Assembly (NCBI RefSeq): GCF_947631165.1
Contig: NZ_CANRKH010000023.1
Coordinates: 1 to 42,651, forward strand
Direction: 5' to 3'
DNA length: 42,651 nucleotides
Source of the DNA: an uncultured Dysosmobacter sp.
Lineage (GTDB): Bacteria; Bacillota; Clostridia; Oscillospirales; Oscillospiraceae
Each line of letters starts with the position of its first letter. Positions within the stretch are counted from its first letter, which is position 1. The notes under the pieces are model-generated. The model was not told the DNA's origin. It ran no database searches and saw only the letters and a program-made list of their open reading frames with translations. Of this stretch, positions 25,301 to 32,705 are shown in pieces. The position numbers and the translations under genes were made by a program.

Positions 25301-25931
25301 CGACGGTTGGGCCTACGACATCGGATTCGGCGGCATCGACCATGTCTGCGCTCAGAACCGGGACGTGAACCTGCTGGTGCTGGATACAGAGGTCTACTCC
25401 AATACCGGCGGACAGTCCTCCAAGTCAACCCCCACCTCCGCTGTGGCGAAGTTCGCCGCCGGCGGCAAGCAGGTGGCCAAGAAGGACCTGGGTGCCATCC
25501 TGATGAGCTACGGCTACGTGTATGTGGCTCAGGTGGCCATGGGCGCCGACCAGGCTCAGACCCTGCGGGCCTTACGGGAGGCGGAGGAATATCCCGGCCC
25601 GGCCATCGTCATTGCCTACTGCCCTTGCCTGGAGCAGCACATCAAGGCCGGCATGGGGTGCAGTCAGGATGAGATGAAGAAAGCGGTGGAGTGCGGCTAC
25701 TGGCACCTGTACCGCTACGATCCCCGCCGCACCGCCGAGGGCAAGAATCCCTTCCAGCTGGATTCTCCCGCACCCAAGACGGAAAAGCTCATGGACTTCC
25801 TCATGGGCGAGAACCGCTTCGCCTCTTTGAAGAACAGCTTCCCCGAAAAGGCCGAGGCCCTGTACGCCAAAGAGATCAGTGATGTCAAGGCCCGTTATGC
25901 CAAGTATCAAAAAATGGCCGAAGACGCCTAA
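22389..25931 (+). CDS. nifJ: Pyruvate:ferredoxin (flavodoxin) oxidoreductase
   Basis: This 1180-residue single-chain PFOR has all expected parts. Near residue 28 is YPITPSSPMAE of the pyrimidine-binding domain. CIQCNRCAMSCP (about 692) and CLGCGVCLTACP (about 750) hold the two ferredoxin-type [4Fe-4S] clusters. Extra Cys in CAGCAETTY bind the proximal cluster. GDGWAYDIGFGGIDH (about 971) is the thiamine diphosphate site, with NTGGQSSKSTPTSAVAKF after it. The enzyme converts pyruvate and CoA to acetyl-CoA, CO2 and reduced ferredoxin. As last gene of the operon, 18 bp after the aldolase and before a strong terminator, it ties the pathway to energy metabolism and may supply low-potential electrons to the ferredoxin-domain proteins upstream. 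Confidence 0.96.
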   Translation: MNKKYVVMDGNTAAAHAAYAFTEVAAIYPITPSSPMAEKVDEWSAKGRKNLFGSTVDVIQMQSEAGAAGTCHGSLQAGALTTTFTSSQGLMLMIPAMYAMGGQFLPSVMHIASRVVTSNHHSIFGDHTDFMTCRTTGYAMLMSSSPQEAMDLAAVAHLSAISAQYAFMHCFDGFRTSHEMQRIEALDYEDLRGLVDQEALKDFRRRSLNPEHPTNRGNNVNPDIYFQCKEGANIKAASVPNTVQHYMDEINKLTGRDYKLFNYYGAPDAEEVIVVMCSASEAVKETVDYLNAQGRKVGLVQIHLYRPFSVEHFAAAIPATCKKIAVLDRSKETGSVGEPVYLDVVTALNQAGRSDIQVVGGRYGLSSKDTTPGQFIAVYDNLKQAQPKNNFTIGIIDDVTHTSLDYQEIELPHPGQVSCKLWGLGGDGTVGANKNAISTIGLTADKYAQAYFSYDTMKSGGLTQSHLRFGDQPIRSTYLVSSADFVACHAPTYVNKYDTTEDLKEGGIYLLNCPWPVEELETRLPAKMKRDLANKHAQFYIIDAVKLASEIGLGKRTNSILQAAFFALTKVIPLDVAVEDMKRNNYNSYFKKAGQKIVDLNNQAVDVGMNAAVKVDIPASWANAEDSPAAEIQATPFVKDIVIPMDHQQGNKLPVSVFQKYGVLDGTWENGTSAYSKRGVATMVPKWNAESCIQCNRCAMSCPHAAIRPVLLSEEEKAQVPASFVTVPAKGLGKDAPAYSFRMQISPYDCLGCGVCLTACPANQSDKTADALVMTPFEEMKPEQENFDKVAMDDRFLKKDVINSKSVKNMQFAKPYFQFSAACAGCAETTYIKLLSQMVGDRMYAGNAAGCSSAISGGAPILPYCKDSQGRGPAWEHSLFEDNAEFAYGFFHAQDAIRKELLIRLERMKNAGVAVEAISDYQNSWNDSEKSRAVSDALIAALEAAEQTEDVTYILENKEYLSKKSIWAIGGDGWAYDIGFGGIDHVCAQNRDVNLLVLDTEVYSNTGGQSSKSTPTSAVAKFAAGGKQVAKKDLGAILMSYGYVYVAQVAMGADQAQTLRALREAEEYPGPAIVIAYCPCLEQHIKAGMGCSQDEMKKAVECGYWHLYRYDPRRTAEGKNPFQLDSPAPKTEKLMDFLMGENRFASLKNSFPEKAEALYAKEISDVKARYAKYQKMAEDA

Positions 25932-25972
25932 GCCTCTTTAAAATTGAGCTTGCCACATTCTCTCCTATAAAG

Positions 25973-26017
25973 AGCCGGGAGGCGCATGGATATGCTCCAT
26001 GCGCCCCCGGCTTTTTT
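25973..26017 (+). terminator. Strong intrinsic terminator of the catabolic operon
   Basis: AGCCGGG plus GGCGCATGGA (25973-25990, one bulged A) pair with 25996-26012 across a 5-nt loop, giving 17 bp followed by five more T. It closes the operon after PFOR. Confidence 0.9.
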
Positions 26018-26140
26018 CCCAACCTCTCCTTTTATCGTTTACAGAAGGCGGGAATGGGGTTATCAGCCGAAATTTCGATCAGTCAGCTGAAAACCGCTGG
26101 CCGCAGGGCCTTCTCTTCGGTTTTCCAACTGTTTCCCCGC

Positions 26141-26176
26141 AAAAAAAGAGCGGGAACAGGTCTCCCCGTTCCCACT
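26141..26176 (-). terminator. Intrinsic terminator of the rubrerythrin gene
   Basis: On the minus strand AGTGGGAAC pairs with GTTCCCGCT (26149-26157 and 26168-26176, one G-T pair) and is followed within two bases by seven T. It sits 30 bp after the rubrerythrin stop. Confidence 0.8.
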
Positions 26177-26205
26177 CATGCGTTTCAAATGTACGTATCT
26201 GCCGA

Positions 26206-26769
26206 TCAGAAGTAACGCTTCAGCAGACCAGCGAACGCCTTGCCGTGCCGGGCCTCGTCGCGGGCCATCTCGTGGACGGTGTCATGGATCGCGTCCAGGT
26301 TGTACTTCTTGGCCAGCTTGGCCAGCTCGAACTTGCCGGCGGTGGCGCCGTTCTCGGCCTCGACCCGCATCTCCAGGTTCTTCTTGGTGCTGTCGGTCAG
26401 AACGTCGCCCAGCAGCTCAGCAAACTTGGCAGCGTGCTCAGCCTCTTCCAGAGCGGCCCGGCGCCAATACTCACCGATCTCGGGATAGCCCTCGCGATGG
26501 GCCACACGAGCCATGGCCAGATACATGCCGACCTCGGTGCACTCGCCCATGAAGTTGGCGTTCAGACCGTCGATGATCTCCTTCTGGACCTCCTCGGGAA
26601 CGTCGGCGCCAAAAGACTTGCCCACGCCCAGAACATGCTCGGCAGCCCAGCTCATCTCGCCCTTCTGCTCGGTGAACTTAGAGGCGGGAACACCGCACTG
26701 GGGGCACTTCTCGGGGGGATTCTCACCCTCAAATACATAACCACAAACCTGGCAAACCCACTTTTTCAT
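26206..26769 (-). CDS. Reverse rubrerythrin (N-terminal rubredoxin, C-terminal diiron domain)
   Basis: The 187-residue protein begins with a rubredoxin-like iron site. The paired motifs CQVCGY (Cys6, Cys9) and CPQCG (Cys22, Cys25) bind one Fe. It continues with the ferritin-like four-helix bundle holding diiron ligands in [31 protein letters not shown] and [11 protein letters not shown]. The rubredoxin domain lies before the diiron domain, the reverse of classical rubrerythrin, as in the clostridial reverse rubrerythrins that reduce peroxide and oxygen with NADH-derived electrons. It protects oxygen-sensitive enzymes such as PFOR. A perfect TAGGAGG site precedes it. It is single, with its own terminator, and convergent to the PFOR operon. 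Confidence 0.93.
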   Translation of the reverse strand: MKKWVCQVCGYVFEGENPPEKCPQCGVPASKFTEQKGEMSWAAEHVLGVGKSFGADVPEEVQKEIIDGLNANFMGECTEVGMYLAMARVAHREGYPEIGEYWRRAALEEAEHAAKFAELLGDVLTDSTKKNLEMRVEAENGATAGKFELAKLAKKYNLDAIHDTVHEMARDEARHGKAFAGLLKRYF

Positions 26770-26949
26770 GTTATTGAACCTCCTATAAATGTAAAATCAG
26801 ACGATCTCATTTTCCTCGTCCCTTTGGACGTATTAAGTATATCAAGATATGCCCGCTTCTGCTAGTTGCTTTTGCAACTTTTCATGAATTTTGTCACGAT
26901 TTTATAAATTGTTCATGATTTGCAAGCAAATTGACGGTCCGCCGCCGCA

Positions 26950-26982
26950 AAAAGCGGCCCGGGAGGCTCCCGGGCTGCTTTT
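26950..26982. terminator. Bidirectional hairpin downstream of the EF-G-like gene
   Basis: AAAAGCGGCCCGGGA pairs with TCCCGGGCTGCTTTT (15 bp with one G-T) across a 3-nt loop, with A and T runs on opposite ends. It lies in the 359-bp gap between rubrerythrin and the EF-G-like gene and can serve both directions. Confidence 0.8.
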
Positions 26983-27042
26983 AAACTGGTGTCACTCCTG
27001 CCCACCCGATACTTTGCATCGTGCGGGGCCCCTCGCATTTCA

Positions 27043-27077
27043 CTGAAATCATCCGAAATGGATTCGGCCGATTTCAG
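27043..27077. other. Second stem-loop in the EF-G/rubrerythrin gap
   Basis: CTGAAATC and CCGAA (27043-27057) pair with TTCGG and GATTTCAG (27063-27077), with 2-nt internal bulges on both sides. No T run follows. It is 52 bp beyond the EF-G-like stop and may stabilise that transcript end. Confidence 0.4.
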
Positions 27078-27128
27078 GGTTTTGCCTGCGCAAAACACTT
27101 TGCACGCCGCACTTCCGGCGAATATTCC

Positions 27129-29201
27129 TTAAGCCTCGGCCAGCGCCTTGGCTTCGGCGATCGCCTTCTCCTGGGCGGCAGGCGGGCAGTCCTCGTAGCG
27201 GACGAAGTGGAAGGTAAAGCTGCCCCGGCTCTGGGTCATGGACCGCAGGTCGATGGCGTAGCTGCCCATCTCGGCCATGGGGACCTCGGCGGAGATGACC
27301 TGGCTGCCGTCGCCGGTGGGGTCCATACCCATCACGCGGCCCCGGCGCTTGTTCAGATCGCCGATGACGTCGCCCATATAGTTGTCAGGCACGGTGACCT
27401 TCAGCTCACCCACAGGCTCCAGCAGAACGGGATTGGCCTCGGGCAGAGCGGCCTTATAGGCCAGCTGCGCGGCGGTCTTGAAGGCGATTTCAGAGGAGTC
27501 AACGGGGTGATAGGAGCCGTCGTACAGCACGGCCTTCAGATTCACCACCGGATAGCCCGCCAAAGGACCGTGGACGCAGGCCTCCCGCAGGCCCTTTTCC
27601 ACCGCGGGGAAGAAGTTCTTGGGCACGGAACCGCCGAACACTTCCTCAGCAAAGACCATTTCCTCCTGGTCCATCTGCGGCTCGAAGCGGATCCACACAT
27701 CGCCGAACTGGCCGCTGCCGCCGGTCTGCTTCTTGTGGCGGCCCTGCTTCTGGACGGTCTTACGGATCTTCTCCCGGTAGGCCACGCGGGTGGGCTTCAG
27801 CTCGGCCTCCACATTAAAGCGGCTCTTCAGCTTGCTGACCAGCACGTCGATCTGCATGTCGCCGGCGCCGGAGAGCACCATCTGATGGGTCTCGGCGTTG
27901 TTGACCACGGAGAAGGAGGGGTCCTCCTCGTTGAGGCGGTTCAGGCCCTGGGCGATCTTGTCCTCCTGGCCCCGGGTCTTAGGCACAATGGCCACGGAAT
28001 AGCACGGCTCGGCGAAGGGGATCTGCTTCAGAGCGACCACTTTGCGCTGATCGCACAGGGTATCGCCGGTCTTGACCTTGTCCATCTTGGCCACCACGCC
28101 GATATCGCCGCAGCCCAGTTCCTTGACCTCAGTGGTCTTTTTGCCCCGCATGGTATACAGGCGGCCCAGCTTCTCAGAGGAGCCGGTGCGGGCGTTGACC
28201 ATGGGCATATCGGGAGTGATGCTGCCGGAGAGGACCTTCACGAAGGAGTACTTACCGTACTGATCGGAGACGGTCTTGAACACGAAGGCAGTGGGGACGC
28301 CGCCGGGGGAGACCACGAACTCCTCGGTCTCGCCGTCGGCCCGGGTCGCCTTGTGATAGTTGCCCTCCATGGGATTGGGCAGCAGATCCACAATATAGTC
28401 CATCAGCATCAGACTGCCCATGCAGTTGACGGCGGAACCGCACAGCACGGGGAACAGACTCAGTTCCCGCACACCCTGGCGCAGGCCCTGGATCATCTCG
28501 GCATAGGTGAAGTCCTCGCCGCCGAAGAACTTCTCCATGAACTCCTCGCTGGTCTCGGCCACGGATTCCTTCAGGGCATCGTTGAACTCGGTGATTACGG
28601 CCTCCTTGTCGGCGGGGAGGTCGATCTCGACCCGCTTCAGGTTCTGCATCTCATAGGCGCGCTTATTCAGCACGTCGATGATGCCAGTGACCTTCTTATC
28701 CCCATTCCAGATGGGGACCACCAGAGGCGCGATCTTGTTGCCATATTTGGCACGCAGGGCCTCAAAGGTCTCATTATAGTCGGAGTTTTCCTCGTCGGTC
28801 TTGGATATATAGATGAAGCGGGGCATATTCCGCTCCTCACAGTATTTCCAGGCTTTCTCCAAGCCCACGGAAACGCCGTCCTTGGCGGAGCAGACGATGA
28901 TGGCGGCGTCGGCTGCACGCAGGGCCTCCATGACCTCGCCGGAGAAATCGAAAGCGCCCGGGGTGTCCAGCACGTTGATGCGGCAGCCCGTGAATTCCAA
29001 AGGCGCCACAGCGGTGGACAGAGAGATCTGCCTCTTGGCCTCTTCGGGATCGTAGTCGCAGACGGTGTTGCCGTCCGCCGCGCGGCCCATCCGGTCGATG
29101 GCGCCGGTCATGTAAAGCAGGCTCTCCGCCAGGGCGGTCTTGCCGCTGCCGCTGTGACCCAGCAGGCAGACGTTGCGGATGTTCTGTACTGAATAGCTCA
29201 T
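27129..29201 (-). CDS. Elongation factor G-like translational GTPase (FusA paralogue)
   Basis: The 690-residue protein has EF-G architecture. The G domain has a P loop GHSGSGKT at residues 15-22, DTPG at 79-82 and SKTD at 133-136. It is followed by the beta-barrel domain II, then the EF-G domain III-V signatures such as GAGDMQIDVLVSKLKSRFNV, GRVMGMDPTGDGSQVISAEV and AEMGSYAIDLRSMTQSRGSF. In true EF-G the P loop is usually AHIDAGKT and the guanine motif NKxD, so this is the EF-G-like/EF-G2 group, whose exact role in translation is unsettled. It is transcribed alone from a good promoter. The canonical fusA next to rps genes would be elsewhere. Confidence 0.9.
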   Translation of the reverse strand: MSYSVQNIRNVCLLGHSGSGKTALAESLLYMTGAIDRMGRAADGNTVCDYDPEEAKRQISLSTAVAPLEFTGCRINVLDTPGAFDFSGEVMEALRAADAAIIVCSAKDGVSVGLEKAWKYCEERNMPRFIYISKTDEENSDYNETFEALRAKYGNKIAPLVVPIWNGDKKVTGIIDVLNKRAYEMQNLKRVEIDLPADKEAVITEFNDALKESVAETSEEFMEKFFGGEDFTYAEMIQGLRQGVRELSLFPVLCGSAVNCMGSLMLMDYIVDLLPNPMEGNYHKATRADGETEEFVVSPGGVPTAFVFKTVSDQYGKYSFVKVLSGSITPDMPMVNARTGSSEKLGRLYTMRGKKTTEVKELGCGDIGVVAKMDKVKTGDTLCDQRKVVALKQIPFAEPCYSVAIVPKTRGQEDKIAQGLNRLNEEDPSFSVVNNAETHQMVLSGAGDMQIDVLVSKLKSRFNVEAELKPTRVAYREKIRKTVQKQGRHKKQTGGSGQFGDVWIRFEPQMDQEEMVFAEEVFGGSVPKNFFPAVEKGLREACVHGPLAGYPVVNLKAVLYDGSYHPVDSSEIAFKTAAQLAYKAALPEANPVLLEPVGELKVTVPDNYMGDVIGDLNKRRGRVMGMDPTGDGSQVISAEVPMAEMGSYAIDLRSMTQSRGSFTFHFVRYEDCPPAAQEKAIAEAKALAEA

Positions 29202-29299
29202 GATTCATTCCACTCCTTATGTTGTGCTGTCAACGCGGCCGCCGCGAAAGCGAACGCGAATCGGACTCTTCGACATCAGTCAAAATCCCTAATGTAGAA

Positions 29300-29328
29300 A
29301 TTATACAACGTTTGCCCCGGCAATACAA
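29300..29328 (-). promoter_or_regulatory. Promoter of the EF-G-like gene
   Basis: Read on the minus strand, TTGTAT (29323-29328), a 17-nt spacer and TATAAT (29300-29305) match the sigma-70 consensus closely, giving a leader of about 90 nt. The rest of the 355-bp gap up to 29556 shows nothing else I can name. Confidence 0.75.
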
Positions 29329-29556
29329 CAAAAATTTTGGCAGGTTCCACATTTTGGGCAGTTGAGAGAAAAAACACCACTAAATTTTGTGACAGACGCA
29401 AAAAAAGCGGGAAATATGCCGCTGATCTGTGCTCAGAAACCTGATCCAGATCTCAATTTCAGATCAGCAGGAACGCGCCCGCAAGCAGCATCAAAAGCCG
29501 CAGCAGCATTCGAACAGCAGCGGTGTCCCAGGCCCGCCGGCCACCGGGCAGCAGGC

Positions 29557-31680
29557 TCAATAGCGCCCCGTCCAGTCCGCCATCAGCAGCACCGGCAGGG
29601 TCCACAGCAGCAAAAACACCTCCAGCGCCAGGGGCGACAGCAGGTCGTAGGCCCCCTGGAATACCAGGTAAAAGGACAGCAGGGCCCCCGCCATACTGCC
29701 CAGGATGGACAGGATGGTCCCCCGGCGGACCGCCTTGCACAGGCGGCGGCTGCCGGCCACCGTCTCGGCGTAGGGCAGCAGGCCCTCCCGAAACAGCAGC
29801 GCCCGGGGCAGGTCCCGGTCGTGCTCCGCCTCGCTGAGGGCGACCCGGGCGGTCAGGTCCGGGAACTCCACCTTCCCCTGCTTGCTGAATTTCCGCTTCA
29901 GCAGGGCCGGAGTGATGTTGGGGTCCCGGGAGGCCAAGATGGGGGTGATGTGGCTGCGCCGCATCATCCGCAGGGCAAAGTCCACGTTTTCCGACGGCTG
30001 GTACTTCACCGCGAACACTGCGGTCAGCTGCCGGTCCACCGCCAGGAAAATGCCGGTTTTCAGGTTGATATCCCCCGGCAGCCGCACGCCCATTTTCCGC
30101 ATGAAAGGGGCAGTCCCCAGCAGCACGGACTCCCCGTGGATGGCGGCAGAATAACCGCCCTCCTCGTAAAAGCTGAATTCGTCGGCGGTCTCATAGCGTC
30201 CCAGCTCCGCCCGCAGCAAGCCGTCGAACAGCCGCTCCAGACCGCAGCCGGCGGCCCGGGCCATGGTAGCAGCGTAGGACACCGCACGGCTCAGCTCCTC
30301 GCCAAACACCTTCACACCGTTGAGCTGGATGGTCCCCGGCGGGAACAGGTCTCCGTCGGTGACGATCATGGCCCGCCGGCGGCTGATCTTCTCCGCCCCT
30401 GACCAGCCCGCCACGGCGCAGCCGGTCTGCTGCAGGTGCCGGGCCAGCCGGGACCAGGGAAGGCTCCAGCAAAGGGGCAGGGACAGGTTTGCCCCCGCCG
30501 CCAGGATGGCGGACCAGTTCAGCAAAAAGTCGCTCCCCCGGCCCTGGCCCAGGGAGCTCAGCCCCGCGAACACCAGGGAACCCACCAGCACCAGCGGCAG
30601 CAGCGCCGTCTGCAGCGGAACGGACAGATCATCTCCCATGGCGGCGGTGTAAAAGCCGGGGACGGCGCCCCGCTGCTTGCAGGCGCCCTTTTCCGTGTCC
30701 GTCACCAGATAGGGCGGATCGTCATCCATGGCGGCGGCGCGGAACATATCGTACATGCCGCGGCTCTCCCGGCTGACGCCCCACTGGGCCGCCGCCAGGG
30801 CCAGACAGGCCACGGCTCCGTAAGGCTCCGCGGGGGTCCTGTCCTCCAGCAGCAGCCGGGCCGCGCAGTCGGCGGCGGCCGCCAGGGCGGACAGCGCGGC
30901 CAGCAGCTCACCGGTACACCGCCGCCGGTGGACCATGGCAGCCGCTTTGGCGAACACGCTCCGGCACAGCAGAGCCACCGCCGCCAGGCAGGCCAGCAAA
31001 AAGATGCTCTGGACCCCCGGCTCTCCGCTCCAGTAGGGCACCGTCACGTCATATCTCTCCGCTGCCAGCAGGACGGTGGGGATCAGGGCGATCAGCAGGG
31101 CTGGGACCACTGCGCCCCGCTGACGCCGGTAGGCGTCCCTCCAGTCGTCCGCCGCGTCCCGCAGGTCCCGCTCCGGTCCAATAGGCTCGATCTCCGGCTC
31201 AGGCTCCGGGGCCGGGGCGGCGAACAGCTCCTCCGTCTCCTCCAGTTTCCGCCGGGAAAACAGGCTTCGCCTGGGCCGCAGCAGAGGCTCCTGCTCCTCC
31301 ATCACCGCGTCCACGGTGCTGCCCACCACCTCTTCCAGCGAGATGGGCCGGGGCGCCCGGGGCAGCTCCTTCTCCAGCTTTTCCAGATCCACTGCCTGGG
31401 CTAGCAGCTTATCCCGGGCCTCCTGCCTCAGGCGCTCCGCCTCCAGGGCGGGGTCCGGCGGTTCCTCTGCCGGCGGCGCAGGCTTTTCCTGGGGTTCGGG
31501 AGCCGGACTCTCCGGCTGAGAGGCAGGCTCCGCCTCCTCCGCCAGCTCCCGCTCCACGTCGCGCAGCATGTGCTGCTCCAGGCTGCCGCCGTACTCCGCC
31601 AGGATCTCCTCCAGGGAGAAGTCCCCCTCGGCAGGCACGCCGGTCTCGTCATACAGTTTTTCTTCGTCCTTTGGCGCCAT
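29557..31680 (-). CDS. Degenerate P-type ATPase-like membrane protein
   Basis: I use the start MAPKDEEKLYDETG (31680), which has AGAGGA upstream. It gives 707 residues. Residues 1-180 are acidic, Pro/Glu-rich and probably disordered (APEPQEKPAPPAEEPPDP). About eight hydrophobic segments follow. The stretch after residue 438, VTDGDLFPPGTIQLNGVKVF, sits where P-type ATPases have DKTGTLT. An ATP-domain-like part follows (HGESVLLGTAPFMRKMGV, then GIFLAVDRQLTAVFAVKY), and two C-terminal helices close it. The KTGT, TGD and GDGxND motifs are replaced, so pumping by the normal mechanism is unlikely. It lies 37 bp after rlmB and is probably cotranscribed with it. A regulatory or structural role is an inference. 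Confidence 0.7.
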   Translation of the reverse strand: MAPKDEEKLYDETGVPAEGDFSLEEILAEYGGSLEQHMLRDVERELAEEAEPASQPESPAPEPQEKPAPPAEEPPDPALEAERLRQEARDKLLAQAVDLEKLEKELPRAPRPISLEEVVGSTVDAVMEEQEPLLRPRRSLFSRRKLEETEELFAAPAPEPEPEIEPIGPERDLRDAADDWRDAYRRQRGAVVPALLIALIPTVLLAAERYDVTVPYWSGEPGVQSIFLLACLAAVALLCRSVFAKAAAMVHRRRCTGELLAALSALAAAADCAARLLLEDRTPAEPYGAVACLALAAAQWGVSRESRGMYDMFRAAAMDDDPPYLVTDTEKGACKQRGAVPGFYTAAMGDDLSVPLQTALLPLVLVGSLVFAGLSSLGQGRGSDFLLNWSAILAAGANLSLPLCWSLPWSRLARHLQQTGCAVAGWSGAEKISRRRAMIVTDGDLFPPGTIQLNGVKVFGEELSRAVSYAATMARAAGCGLERLFDGLLRAELGRYETADEFSFYEEGGYSAAIHGESVLLGTAPFMRKMGVRLPGDINLKTGIFLAVDRQLTAVFAVKYQPSENVDFALRMMRRSHITPILASRDPNITPALLKRKFSKQGKVEFPDLTARVALSEAEHDRDLPRALLFREGLLPYAETVAGSRRLCKAVRRGTILSILGSMAGALLSFYLVFQGAYDLLSPLALEVFLLLWTLPVLLMADWTGRY

Positions 31681-31717
31681 ATCGTTCCTCTTTGAAAAAT
31701 TTTCCGCAGACGGCGGT

Positions 31718-32485
31718 TCAGCCCCGCTGCCGCACCGCCTCATACAGCATGATGGCCGCGGCGGCGCTGGCGTTCAGGGAATTCAGCTTGCCCCGCATGG
31801 GGATGCTGACCAGAAAGTCGCAGTTCTCGGCCGCCAAGCGGGTCATGCCCTCCCCCTCGCTGCCGATGACGATAGCCGCCGGCCCCTTCAGGTCGGCGTC
31901 ATACAGGGTCGTAGCGCCGTCGGCGGCGGTGCCGAACACCCACACCCCCTGTTTTTTCAGATCCTTCAGCAGCGCCGGGATATTGGGGACTCGGGCCACC
32001 GGCACATGGGCCACTGCCCCAGCGGAGGTCTTGGCCACCACGGCAGTCAGGCCCGCACTGCGGCGCTTGGGGATCACCACGCCATGGGCGCCGGCGCACT
32101 CGGCGGTGCGGATGATGGCCCCCAGGTTGTGGGGGTCGGAGATCTCGTCGCACACCACCAGCAAGGGGGCCTCCCCCCTGTCCGCCGCCGCCTGGAGGAT
32201 GCTCTCCACGCTGACGTATTCCCGCACCGCCGCCAGAGCAATGACGCCCTGGTGGGCGTGAGTGCGGCTCATGGCGTCCAGCTTCCGGCGGTCCGCCTCC
32301 ACCACCACAACGCCGGCGGCTCTCGCCTTGCAGGCGATATGCCCCAGGGTCTTGTCGGTCTCGCCCTTCTGCAGGTAGATCTTGTCGATGCTCTCCCCCG
32401 CCCGCAGGGCCTCGATCACGGCATTGCGGCCCTCGATCACGCCGTCGGCCTCAGCGGTCAGGCTGTTTTTCCTCTGCTCATCCAT
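31718..32485 (-). CDS. rlmB: 23S rRNA 2'-O-methyltransferase RlmB (TrmH/SPOUT family)
   Basis: I start at MDEQRKNSLTAEADGVIEGR (32485), which has GAGGGAG upstream, instead of 18 codons earlier in the promoter region. The 255-residue protein has the N-terminal substrate-binding domain (EGRNAVIEALRAGESIDKIY). The SPOUT knot follows, with motif 1 DEISDPHNLGAIIRTAECAG, motif 2 VIGSEGEGMTRL and motif 3 SIPMRGKLNSLNASAAAAI, which bind S-adenosylmethionine. RlmB methylates G2251 of 23S rRNA in the peptidyl transferase loop. Related TrmH members cannot be fully excluded. It is divergent from ftsH. Confidence 0.92.
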   Translation of the reverse strand: MDEQRKNSLTAEADGVIEGRNAVIEALRAGESIDKIYLQKGETDKTLGHIACKARAAGVVVVEADRRKLDAMSRTHAHQGVIALAAVREYVSVESILQAAADRGEAPLLVVCDEISDPHNLGAIIRTAECAGAHGVVIPKRRSAGLTAVVAKTSAGAVAHVPVARVPNIPALLKDLKKQGVWVFGTAADGATTLYDADLKGPAAIVIGSEGEGMTRLAAENCDFLVSIPMRGKLNSLNASAAAAIMLYEAVRQRG

Positions 32486-32597
32486 AGTTTCTCCCTCAAA
32501 ATATGATTTGTTGCACTTGTGAAATAGTATAGCATACAAGCGGGAGACAATAAAGTGTGAATTTACAGAAACTTCATGAAAAAATCCCCCCTTGTCC

Positions 32598-32626
32598 TTG
32601 TGGCCCCAGCGCTTTTGTGGTATACT
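32598..32626 (+). promoter_or_regulatory. Promoter of ftsH
   Basis: TTGTGG (32598-32603), a 17-nt spacer and TATACT (32621-32626) form a good sigma-70 promoter about 80 bp before the ftsH start. No CIRCE-like repeat was seen. Confidence 0.7.
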
Positions 32627-32705
32627 GCGATTTGATTTCAGCCGGTTTTTTCTCCGCGGGCCGCGCCTTTTGGCTGGCCGCGGGACTGGAAAGGAGTTTC
32701 CATAT

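Noticed and set aside
21597..25343. A 1248-codon open frame on the minus strand opposite the aldolase and PFOR genes
   Set aside because: It runs antisense to two certain genes and its His/Gly/Leu/Val-rich composition is what GC-rich third positions produce in the opposing frame. It has no family resemblance.
27021..29192. A 723-codon plus-strand frame opposite the EF-G-like gene
   Set aside because: It mirrors the EF-G-like gene, has the same repetitive His/Leu/Gly composition and no start signal.
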